From assembly GCA_002682825.1 (NCBI GenBank), contig NOKP01000006.1, forward strand, positions 1,612,001 to 1,676,000: a DNA stretch of 64,000 nt, written 5' to 3'. The notes beneath the pieces are model-generated. The model was not told the origin of the DNA, ran no database searches, and worked only from the letters and a program-made list of their open reading frames with translations. The stretch is from Neonectria sp. B-13 (taxonomy: Eukaryota > Ascomycota > Sordariomycetes > Hypocreales > Nectriaceae). Both the position numbers and the translations under genes were made by a program. Positions 33,701 through 44,434 of this stretch are shown here, piece after piece. The stretch's first letter is position 1. Every line of letters begins with the position of its first letter.

Positions 33701-36700
33701 GTTTCTGATCCGGGCTGTCACACGCGGAAGTGCTGCTTCCCTTCTGTCACCCACGTGAGGTGCGGAGGGGGAGGTCTTTGACGTTCTCTCCCTGCACCCT
33801 TTCGCCCTCGCTCAGGGAGGCTGGGAAGGGAACCCTGAATCCCTCCATCCGAAGCTTGGAATCCAATGCCACAATGGTACTCTACTACGTAGTTCAATTA
33901 TTCTACCCTATGACAGCTCCGTGGCGTAAGAATCAATGCGACCCCATCCCTCAGATCGGCCCCGGTCTCATCTTCTACGTCAACTTAGGTGACATTTGAT
34001 CTATCCGCACGCAGATTGCCTAAGACTTCGCTGGAGCCTCGCAGCGACCTTGCGCCGTTGGCTCTTAGGGTCTCATCGGATGCTCGCCCTTCATTCTCGC
34101 CACATCGTACGCGAGGTGGCTTTTCGTGAGACAAACTTCTCTAAGCGACGATAGTAAGCTAGAGTGAGTTGATGCTCCCCCGCACCGAGCTACCTACTAC
34201 GATGGAGCGAAGGCACCCCTCAAACGCCGGCGCTGCAGGAGCCCAACCGTCCTCCCGGAACCGACCTCCATGTGGTTACCAAAGAGATGGGATGGAAAAG
34301 AATGCACGGCGGAGAATTTACTGAACAATTACGTCTAATCTATGGAGATCCTCGCCTACCGACCTGACCTGTTGAAACGCGGAAGCCGAGCACTTGCTTA
34401 TTTGTTACGTCTCGGGAAACGAAACAAACCTCCTTCACTCAACGTTTGACCATAATACTGCATTCCCACGGCTGCACTGCGACCTGGTATTGATCCAGCT
34501 TACTAGCTGGTGATATCGATATGCAGGAAACGTCATAGAGCCAAGGATCAGCCACCAAGCGCGACATCTTGTCACTTGCATATTATGAGAGATGCGATAT
34601 ACTCTTAGTTGCCCTTCATATACCGCTCTCTACAATAGGGCCTATCTCGTCTAGTTAGTAAGGAGCTCATCTACTAGGAACCGGGCTCCCCGTTCCCCAA
34701 CGTTGCATCGATTAATAAAGGCCATTAAGTCTCAAATGGTATGCCAGGTGACCACTTTGGTGCTTCAACCATTAGAGTTCGCCGAAAAGAGGGTTGATAT
34801 CCCATTCAGGAAGGAAGACATTGCAAAGATAATCGTAGCCGGCGGTGAAGCTCGGCGCGCCGATTTCGGGTGTCCCATGGTTACGTCGATGCAAGTAACC
34901 TCGACTTTTGGCCCTCATTCCGAGTCACAATCACCTCCCTCACTCCAAGGTCGCAATCACTTCTCAACGTCAATGACTCGCTCCATCCCACCAAAATTTG
35001 ACATGCCGCCAGGCGCCTTGGTCTCCAGTTCTCTCCAACCCCGCTTGTTGTCTCTCCAAGTCCGGGTCTGGAACCGTCACCCGGCCGAGATCGAGCCGGG
35101 GTCCGATTTCCCAAGGCTATAATACCTTGTTTTATATTACTCGCATCTGTGCAGTTCAGGGGTTCCTAGGCAGAGCCCAGGCCGTCGTCGACCTTGGCGG
35201 CCCCTGCGTTAGCCCAACGGCCGGAATCCCCACCCCGTACTCACACCGTCGCCACCGTAGAGCGGCGTCTGCTCGCTTCAGTTTCGTGGGGTGATGTTGC
35301 CTCGCCGCGGTGGCTCTCGTGTCCCGGCTCCGCGAAACCGGGACGCTGATTTCGCCACAACACTCATTGCCACGCTTTTCTATGTTTATCTGGCTCGAAA
35401 GGGAGACACGCCCGTATGCCGAACCAACCACCTAGTACGGCGTACGTAGTAGACTAAGATTGCTATTGTTCGTTCTGTTAAGGCCAAGCCTAGTGCCGAC
35501 TGACAACTTGCGGGGTACAAACGGCGTTTCATTGACAAAAAGCAATGCATGGGAGCTATACGAATACAGAACGCAACTATTTTGGTGAGATGCGGGCGAA
35601 TAACTTCGTGCAGAGAGTACTTCGTGTAGACACTACTCCATAGAATACTGTCTGTAAGCCCTATGTTATGCAGACCAGGGGCCTCGGCAACTCAACGGGC
35701 GCATTTGACGGGGCGAATACATTCGTGTGCAAACAGTCTCCACTTGATGAACCTGCATGTATGAGGCACTACCAAGCACAAAGGGGAAAGATGCAACATC
35801 TCCAGGTTTCATCCCGCACAGATTTTTCGTTCACAAATGCACTTGTCATCATCACCCTGAGGCTTAGATACCCAGCTGCAGGATTGATCTGCAGAAGACA
35901 GGGCTGCAGTCTCAGAGCCTAGGAGATGTCAATGTCATTGCGGTCATCGACGAGTCATTGGGCAAACCTCCGCTAGTAATCGAAGGAAACGCATCTTGGC
36001 TCAACTGAAAGACCCTGCACGCAGGTCCTTGGCCCGTTGCAGGCTCAGCACAGGCCGCGCCGATGGCAGCGGGACCTTCGGCACAGACTGGGGGCCGCGC
36101 TGTCAAGCATAGGCAATGGGAGCATGAAGACCACCGTCATAATATCTATCACGGACATGAGGTCTGACGCTTCACGGATAAAAACACAGCACGCAGGGGC
36201 TGAGGCGAGATTGCGATCTTTCAGAAGGCGGACGGAACTCAACGATGAGTCCGGGCGCCGGTTGGATCCAGACGAACAACTCCTTTTGGAGATGCGATGG
36301 TGGACCCCGTTCTTTTCTTAGAAGTCGTGAGATCTGGTCCTTGTTTGAACGGTTATAGCATAGGCGAGCAGAGTCGTGGCTTAACGACCAGGCCAACTTC
36401 AGGAGCCGGAGGCCAGGGAGTGGATTTCCGATAACCAAACCGAAAGTTGGGAGAGGGGCGTGGCAAGGTTGTAAGAAGCGACTAATACTCTCTTCTGTCA
36501 ACAAAGGGAAGAGACACTCAGAGTTAATCTCAATGTCTATGTCACGCGTAGAGCAACTGCAATGCCCTCACCATCATGATGTTTAGGTGAGTTAGAGAGC
36601 TTTGGGAAGGTGGTTGGATATCGGACCACAGTGCTGATGGGCGGGGCTTAGCACCGTATCACGTGATGATCTGGATCCGGAATTGGCGAATAGAGTCCCG

Positions 36701-36807
36701 CCTCGTCGCCCAAGCGGGGTAGCGTGGGCGAACAGCTGTACAGCACAGCACCACTACACGGGCAGGCAGAGATACAGAGAAATCCAGCTTCCAAGAAGTA
36801 CAATCTC
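30761..36807. other. Long gene-poor region (6 kb)
   Basis: The region lies between divergent genes (Uds1-type, minus; aminopeptidase, plus). I scanned it on both strands and found no family motif, no convincing exon chain, no tRNA or 5S rRNA gene and no long terminal repeat. The part from about 33.9 to 36.6 kb is less GC-biased and its frames are short and broken. The part from 31.0 to 31.9 kb is GC-rich with overlapping frames and may be the leader or promoter of the Uds1-type gene. The content is unknown. Confidence 0.45.
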
Positions 36808-38923
36808 ATGTCGTGGCTCCCGTTCTTCAAGAGGCCATTCAACCTTCGAACATCTCAAATCACCGTCACAAACAATCTAAGACGAAGCTTCGCATCAGTC
36901 AGCATGGCCACCCGAGATCCCAGCACCTTGTCCAACTACGGCGCTTGGCGGACAAGGCACACCACAGCTAACTTCAAGATCGACTTCGAGGACAAGTGCC
37001 TCAAGGGTTCTGTGGTACTGCAACTTGAGTCTCAAACCGACAAGGAGAGCAAGGAGATCATCCTGGACTCGAGGTTCTTGGACGTTTCCTCCGTCAGTGT
37101 CAACTCTACCAAGTCCAACTGGGAGTTGAAGGAGTATTCTGCTCCCCTCGGTGCTCCGCTGCACATCTCGGTCCCCGAGGGTGCTGCAAAGGGAGAAATC
37201 ATCAACCTTGCTATCGACCTCCAGACGACTAGCAAGTGCACTGCTCTGCAGTGGCTGACTCCGGCCCAGACGTCAAACAAGAAGCACCCTTACATGTTCT
37301 CGCAGTGCCAAGCCATCAACGCTCGGTCCATCTTCCCTTGCCAGGACACACCCGATGTCAAGTCGACATTCACCTTCAAGCTCACGTCGTCCTTGCCAGT
37401 GGTTGCCAGCGGCGTTCCTGTCGGTAACCACGATGCTACGCCCGGGGTAGAGAAGCTCTATGAGTTTGAGCAGAAGGTCCCAATCCCTTCCTACCTCTTC
37501 GCCGTGGCATCTGGAGATATCGCAACTGCTCCCATCGGGCCTCGTAGCGTCGTAGCTACTGGTCCCAATGAGCTGGAAGATTGCAAATGGGAGCTTGAGC
37601 GAGACATGGAGAAGTTCATGGAGGTTGCGGAAAAGCTCGTCTTCCCGTACAAATGGGGCGCATACAACGTCCTAGTTTTGCCTCCCAGTTTCCCGTACGG
37701 AGGTAGGTTCTACTGGCCACAACTCAAGGCTATAAGCCTTACTAATCACAAACAGGCATGGAGAACCCCATCTACACCTTTGCGACGCCTACTATTATCA
37801 GTGGTGATCGACAGAATGTGGATGTCATCGCCCACGAGCTGAGCCACAGCTGGAGCGGTAACTTGGTGTCCAACGCAAGCTGGGAGCACTTGTAAGTGGC
37901 ACTTGCCTTTTGATATCGGTATTAGTCCACTGACCATCCGCAGCTGGCTGAACGAGGGCTGGACCATGTATCTCGAACGAAGAATCCAAGCTGCTATCCA
38001 TGGTGATGCAGAGTTTGATTTCTCCTCGATCATCGGCTGGCAATCCCTCGGTGAGTGTTCCACGTGCAACTTGAAGATTAACACTAACAACTATAACAGA
38101 GGAGTCTGTCGAGCTTTTTGGCAAGGACCATGAATACACCAAGTTGATCATCAAGCACGATGGCCTGGATCCCGAGGATGTCTACAGCACTGTGGCTTAT
38201 GAGAAGGGATTTCACCTTGTCTACTACCTCGAGCGCCTTGTTGGACGAGAGAACTTCGACAAGTTCATTCCTCACTACTTCACCACGTGGGCTGAAAAGT
38301 CCCTCACTTCGTTCGAGTTCAAGGACACTTTCCTGGACTTCTTTAATGGTTTAGGAGATGCTGAAATCGCTCAAAATATTTCCAAGATCGATTGGAATGA
38401 CAAATTCTATTCTCCTGGCCTTCCTCCCAAGCCGGATTTCGATACCACGTTGGCAAACATGTGTTACGATCTGGCAACCAAGTGGAAGGACCCGGTGAGT
38501 TGGCTATCTTGAGTAGCTTGACCCGATTGCTAACACCCAAATCAGAACTTTGAGCCTAGCACCAAGGATATCGAGGCCTTCACTGCCAACCAGAAGCTTG
38601 TCTTTTTGGCGGAGGTCCAACAGGCTGGCCACCTGAGCCCGGAGAGATCTCAGCTCCTCGGCAAGGTCTATGACTTCGCCGCATCACAGAACGTTGAAAT
38701 CAAGGCGGCGTACTACAACGTTGCTCTCAAGGCCAAGGACTCAACCTGCTATGAGGGTACTGCGGACCTTCTTGGGCGAGTGGGCCGGATGAAGTTTGTG
38801 CGCCCGTTGTTCCGTGGGCTTAACAAGGTGGACAGGGACCTTGCGCTGGAAACCTTTACCAAGAACAAGGACTTCTACCACCCGATCTGCAAAAGCATGG
38901 TGGAAAAGGATTTGGGACTATAG
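36808..38923 (+). CDS. lkh1: Leukotriene A4 hydrolase-type aminopeptidase (M1 family)
   Basis: The five exons 36808-37702, 37756-37891, 37944-38050, 38100-38494 and 38546-38923 give 636 residues. The N-terminal beta domain begins [27 protein letters not shown]. The thermolysin-like domain has YGGMENP at 297-303 (the substrate-binding GxMEN), then [10 protein letters not shown] with zinc ligands H325 and H329 and catalytic E326, and the third ligand E348 in WLNEGW, exactly 18 residues after H329. The HEAT-like C-terminal domain ends [10 protein letters not shown]. Fungal members are aminopeptidases with epoxide hydrolase activity (yeast LAP2). Two in-frame ATGs, 36808 and 36904, are possible. 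The longer form adds a basic, Asp/Glu-free leader that could target mitochondria. The symbol is the generic fungal name. Confidence 0.93.
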
Positions 38924-38984
38924 ATAACAAGTCCGCTTGGACTCCTGCAACGGAACCATAGTCCGATAGGCTACAAGCTGCCCT

Positions 38985-39387
38985 CTACTCCAGCCATGCC
39001 GATCTCTCCAGAACTTCGGCCCACGTTTGATCCTCGGGCTTTGTGAATTTCTCAACTGAGTCAACCCAATCCACTCCGAAATTGCCGTATAAATGGGGGA
39101 ACCCGCCCTCCCATTTGACCAATTCAACGAAGTCAGCGAATCTCAACTTAGCCACCCAGAGAGACGTCGCGTGGTTGAAGAACCGTCCAGCCGTGCCAGG
39201 AACCTAGATATTCTTAGCTAGTGTCATCTTCCATATGATAGTAGCCTCCTACCTGGGCGGCAATGCTCAGGTGAATGAAGCCATCCTTCTGGTCGAGCTC
39301 GGACAGGGGATTCTCTTTAGGGAAAGGCTCTGGGGGGGCCGACGGGAGGATCTTGTACACGAACTTGGGGGGGGCCTCGGCTGACAT
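38985..39387 (-). CDS. DUF952 domain protein
   Basis: The two exons 39253-39387 and 38985-39203 give 117 residues. The protein reads FVYKILPS, then DQKDGFIHLSIAAQVPGTAGRFF, VELVKWEGGFPHLYGNFGVDWVDSVEKF, and ends SAWLE. The KDGFIHLS and FPHLYG motifs are the hallmarks of DUF952, a small family found in bacteria and fungi with unknown biochemical function. The intron (39204-39252, 49 bp) has a GTAGGA donor and a CTAG acceptor and joins AAQ to VPGTA, which matches the family's continuous motif. The 3' end is only 61 bp from the convergent aminopeptidase stop codon, so the transcripts probably overlap. There is no signal peptide or membrane segment. Function: unknown. Confidence 0.82.
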
Positions 39388-40094
39388 AGTGCAAAGAGTG
39401 ATTTATTGGTGTTTAGATGGATGTGAGGAAGACTTGCGATCAAACAAGTTATGTGATCACTAACCCCTCCTCGATGTCGGAATTCACGCTTCAAGAACGC
39501 CGCCGACCTGTCCCATCATTGGTTGTCGCCACCGTACTGCTCCACTCCGTCCAGTTCTTCTCGAATCCGTACGCCGTAACTTAGTTATTCCGTTTTATGG
39601 CTTATGGCTTACAACAGTGGTTTCTTTCTGCTTCAATTAAATGTCAATCGGGGGTTGGGAAGTGGCGAAAACAATGGATAGCAGGTATACTTTTATCAGT
39701 TTGAGGTCTTTTGGATCTAGAATAAAGTATGATAACGGGGGATTTAATTGACGCCATGTCCCATAGTTTTATTCTTGAGTTTGATGATGATATGGAGCAG
39801 CTTCTGCCCAAAGTCCAGGGTAACCAATACAGTGCGCACAGTGTATCTTGGGGTATATATCCACTCTAGAAACCGTTGCCTTAGGAAGTCCCACACTGTG
39901 TGAACACTGGAACCAATTTGTGTCAGAGCGAGGCTCGTGATGTGAACTTCGACCTCCCAACTACCTCGGCTACATGCTCCTGCAAACGCATGAGATCACC
40001 ATATTAAAATCGGATATGTTCCAGAAATCGGCTTCCCATGGTATAAAACGCGAGAAGTACACTCAGCTACGCTTCGAAGGGCTCGTTGCCAACA
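39388..40094. other. Divergent intergenic region, DUF952 gene / ten1
   Basis: This 0.7 kb region is shared by the two small outward-facing genes and must contain both promoters. It is fairly AT-rich around 39590-39770. I see no gene. Confidence 0.4.
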
Positions 40095-40575
40095 ATGTCG
40101 CGAGGTCCCCTGCCCTCTCGCCTCCAGTTGTTGTCAAATTTACCGTCTCGACCTGTTGGTGAGAAGGTCAGATTTTTGGGGTGGTATGGCAACCTGAGCA
40201 CTTGGCCTAGTGGGCTTGGCTTCAAATATTCAATACCACATTGATTGCTGGCAGATACTGACTGGCTGCAGTGTCACTTTCTACTCAACCGCTTCAGGTT
40301 GCCTGTCTCTGGGCCATCTCTACCCGAGAGGCACCAATGTCACGGTCCTCGTGGATGTCAACTTGATCCTGGAATCACTCACGTCGGAAAAGACACGCAT
40401 CGGCGAATATGTGAATGTGATAGGCTACATCACGTCAAAGCAGTCCCTTCATGGCCAAGATATACCACATCGAGAGACGCCGCAGGTCTCAGTTCAAGCA
40501 GTGATGCTCTGGTCTACTGGCCCTATGGATGTCCACACATATGAGAAATCATTTGATGTCGGCACCATTAGCTGA
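40095..40575 (+). CDS. ten1: CST complex subunit Ten1 (telomere capping)
   Basis: The two exons 40095-40183 and 40272-40575 give 130 residues. The protein starts MSRGPLPSRLQLLSNLPSRP, then GEKVRFLGCVTFYSTASGCLSLGHLYP, VTVLVDVNLILESL, and RIGEYVNVIGYI. This is the OB-fold pattern of Ten1, a small subunit that joins Stn1 (and Cdc13/CTC1) to cap telomere single-strand DNA and help fill in the C-strand. Length and the order of beta strands fit. The intron (40184-40271) is read with a GTATGG donor and a CTGCAG acceptor that completes the Cys codon in LGCV. An earlier CAG at about 40252-40254 would make a stop. Ten1 is poorly conserved, so the call rests on several short blocks. Confidence 0.78.
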
Positions 40576-43500
40576 TGAAAATGCGTGTGAGACACGTCGA
40601 TGCTTGCGCCCCCTCCGAAACGCCTATGAGCGTGCGAGCTTGCCCTGGATGCTTGCGTCTAGAACATGCTCTCAAAATGGCCCGGACAAGTGCTGCACGA
40701 CTTTGCCGGATAGATGAGGCGCTGACGGCCAAAGACGTTGAAGCCTGCGAAACCCCACCACACCGACCAAAAAAACACCACCTAGCCGCCCTGCTGCGTT
40801 GCCAGCCTTGGTCTCCGGCATCTCGCAGCGCACCATCATTGCGCCTGGTTGACATGGCCCCAATCAACAGCTTTGGCTCTAGACTCTCACCGTTGAGTGG
40901 GCCGAAGGGGTGGAAAACACCTACCGTTTCTCGCAAGAACTGCAGCTGACAACCCAATTGGAATGCGAATCGTCCGGAACCCGGACTAATCAACTCCACC
41001 ACCACCTCTCCGTGCAGATGGACAAACCTGCATGCATTAACATGACACGAAGAAGCGATTTGGGTAGAGTTCAGACTCACATGGTTCGAATTGGGCTGAA
41101 ACGGTGCCAGATGGCATCGTGTCGCTGGACAATATGCCCACCAATATGATGCCGTACTAGACGTCTGGTCAATTGGGTATCTTTGTCCGTCCTCTATATT
41201 CGCCCAACCAGCACCTTCTCCACAACAGGTGCACCACCACGGCCACCTGTCTCACCGCAGTTTTCAAACCCCAACGAGTTTCTCACGTTCGGGCTTCTTG
41301 GAGCTGACCTGTTGATTCCTTGGCTAACCCCTCAGGGTGGGAGCTGGATAACTGCCGAACTTTCGGCACGCGCTGCTACCCAGAAGAGCAAAGGGGCATT
41401 CGAAAAGCTGTTGCGTCTACTGAGACTCATTATTCATCGCGACGGCGACGATCGTTGTGATGCCGCCGGGGCTCTCGTCTTCTGGGCGGTTCGGCTCCTC
41501 TGGAAACAACAATGGGTTGATGCAAAGGCCGCTTCAGGGGTCTTTCAGGATTCTGCTCAAGTTTCGCTGCTGTTTGGCGATCCCATAGTTCTTTGGACTT
41601 TCGGCAAATGTCATCGATTTGCTCCTAAGAAGACGAAGGCACCGTCGTCAATCTATCAAGGACATGATATTCGACAGAGATAAAAGGCTCACATCGGTCA
41701 GACAAGGGCCTGGGGTGGTGATGAGAAACCCATCTTCTCCCTAACCCGGTGGGCATGAGCGGGGCACAACCTCAGCAGTGACTTAAAGACGAGATACCTC
41801 AAGCGTATATGGGCGGACAGTGGCTTCGGGCCCCAGGTAGTATTGAAGCTCTTGGGTAATGACTTTTCTGTGGATGTCCAGATGTGGAATCCAGTATTTG
41901 TTCATCGAAGAGGAAGACATGATGGAGGCGATTGTTACATGCGGCGACGCAATCCCTGAAATATGACTGAGTCCGGGAGTTCCTCGAGCAAACAGACTAG
42001 GCTGGGGGAGGGTATTTATCTAAGCTTGCCCAGTACGTGAATCCTGGCTCAACAAATGTGCCCAGAGGGTGCATTTCATGGCAATGTGCGTAAATTCACG
42101 GTGCCTAGGAGGTATGTCAGCCGTCCAATATGCCCCTGTGTGACGGGCTCACCGCTCCTGCAGACTAACATCTTCCAAAAGCCACTCCGCATGGGTGAGC
42201 TGCAGTGCAGTGATGCAGAGATGTCCCGCTCGTTCCATGTTTCCGGAAATATTGTGTCCAGGAACCCCGGCGATACGCCACCCTTGAGGTGCCCGTCGTG
42301 AAAGTGAGGCGAACGACGCGGCCCTCCATTGGCGAGGGGCATCCGCCATCCGCCTCGCCAGCGTGGCAACCCCCAAATCAGCTGGGCTCTGCCAATGATG
42401 TCAGTCAACCGCTGCCTCTCGAGATTGCGCGTGTCCAGAAAGAAAACGTCCTGGTTTGTCTACTGTCCTGACCTGGTGATGTTTGTGATCAGGTGTGGCC
42501 GATTCGGGACCAGACAGACCGCAAAAGGCGAGGTGGCAGACGCAACATTTCCAGTATGTCATGGTTCTGGAAGCCTCAAGGTGGCTTAAGGAACTGATCT
42601 GAGCGGTTCGCACCGGTAGCTCAGCTAACATTGTCAATTACGAGGCTCTATTGGACTGGGCAAACGCCAAGGTGCATTTATCGCCCCAACCTGGGGCGTG
42701 ATGCTCCGTTGCTACCCCAGTCGACATGCGGGTTGTCGATCTGCGAACAGCAGGGATATTTGCTCATGTACTGTCGAGTAGGGACGGGAGCTTAGCAGCG
42801 GCTAAATGCGTACCACCGATCGTCCTTTGACGATTGTCCGAATTGACTATGGGATGACCTCATGGGGCGGGCTTATGCATGCCATATCGACAGCACACTA
42901 TTACTGAGTTGACACTAATGTGGATTGGATCAGACAGCCGAGTTTTATACATACTTAGAATCAGTTCTGATACGCGAAATGTTCATAGCCATGGACCAAC
43001 ATGTGATTAGAAAGGAGTCTCGTTACTCGTTGGCCACTTGCGTAGTACACGCCAGCTATCGTTAGCTTTGCATGATGCAGTGACCACTTCCTGCGAGCAG
43101 CGGTGGCACGATACACGGCGTTGGAGCTGAGACTAGGCTCCAAGGTGAAGACTTGTGAGACCATTTCTCAATTTATTTTCAACCACAACTTTTCGTGGAC
43201 CAATCGGTCCACTTCCCAGCGTTGCTATCTGCTGTGAATAGGACTTGAGGACCTCGACGTGTATGGACAACTTAGTAGATTCACAACCAAGATTTGAAGC
43301 TGTGACCATGTGCATGAATCCCCCATATTATCGGAAATTTATTCATCCCATGATACTGTACTCTGACCAATGCTTAGGCCTGAGCTGGATGGCACGGTCT
43401 GGAAGACATGCACAGACGCAACGTGCAATGACGAGAATCCCTGAGCACGGTCTGACTCAACCTGGCGGAGGGAAACTCACATTGTTGAAACTGGAGAAGA

Positions 43501-44434
43501 AAAGTTCATGTTTCACTCTTCGATTTGGTATTTCGGGGCTGCATGTAGTTGAAGACTCGAAGCCTCGAGACCTTGAAGGTGCTCTCGTTCTGGGGTTCCT
43601 CGATGACTGCATGTTTCCGCACGAGATCCACAGATGCTTTGCGCTAACGTGCGCAAGAGCAGGCTAAGGCCATGACAGCCGACAGCAAATACGTCAGAAC
43701 AAGCTCTGGAACACACAAAGCAGACGCCCTCTGGCTTAGTTAAAGAGAAAACGCACATGATCAGCTAAAAGTTAAGAAGTCTTTCACGAACTTGCAGCAG
43801 GGCTTTCAATTGCCGGCATAAGCTGCTGCGGGTAATGCTCGGATCCCGATTGGGTGATCGGTACGTCTCATGCACGTGAACTCCCGGTTGTCCCCTTACC
43901 AGCATAAACTGCCAATCAAACGGGACCTGCACGAGACCCGGAACAGGGCAGCGCGACCGCGTCAACTGCGAAATTTGTTGACAGCAACCATCTGCGCCAG
44001 ACAACAGGACGGACTTTGCGTGTGCCGACCTGGACTTCAACCCTCTGGCACGTTGCGCCGGACCCTTCGCCCCGAGTCCAGCCCGAGAAACCGATCGACG
44101 ACGATAGCCGAAAGCTTCAGGTCGCAGCCGCGGTCCCAAAGGGCGACACGGTGTCGTCATTTCTGGATACTGCCCTGAGACCGAGCGCCCTGGCCAGGGG
44201 GAACAGACGACCCAACGACTCTTCGAGCGCAGACTACACCGACGGGAGGATGCGCTGGGAGCTTTGTTGGATGTGACGTCTCGGGATTGCAACCAGGTTT
44301 CCTCGATAAACCAATTCTCAACAGCCGAGAGCTTCGCCCGAGCTATCTGAAGCCTCCGAACCCCGCGCAGTGCCTACGACGAAGCTTCTCTCGAGAGGGG
44401 ACCAGCTTAGGTCCCCTTCACCCAATCCGCAATC
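40576..44434. other. Gene-poor region between ten1 and the kinesin gene
   Basis: This 3.9 kb stretch has many short frames on both strands but no full exon chain. Besides the kinase-like relic at about 41100-41690, a frame at 43480-43667 (motif GISGLHVVEDSK and GALVLGFLDD) looks coding but I cannot place it. The last 0.5 kb is probably the kinesin promoter and leader. The open minus frame at 43765-44292 is taken as chance. Confidence 0.4.
41100..41690 (+). pseudogene. Possible protein-kinase-like relic
   Basis: Around 41135-41180 one frame reads YDAVLDVWSIGYL, which resembles kinase subdomain IX (D-x-W-S-x-G). Another frame downstream (about 41385-41460) reads KLLRLLRLIIHRDGDDRCD, similar in place and style to the C-lobe of some fungal kinases. 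The pieces lie in different frames, with stop codons between and upstream, and no HRD or DFG motif is visible. It is best read as a decayed gene fragment or as chance. Confidence is low. Confidence 0.25.

Noticed and set aside
36724..36807. Upstream extension of the aminopeptidase frame
   Set aside because: The extended frame begins with GTG; fungal nuclear genes use ATG, and the first ATG is at 36808.
40568..41080. Minus-strand open frame overlapping the end of ten1
   Set aside because: Starts and ends without family support and overlaps a better supported gene on the other strand.
42610..42690. tRNA-like A box (GGTAGCTCAG)
   Set aside because: No matching B box (GGTTCGANTCC) or foldable acceptor stem follows.
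43765..44292. Minus-strand frame of about 175 codons upstream of the kinesin gene
   Set aside because: Overlaps the probable kinesin promoter and leader, shows no family motif, and its composition looks like chance.
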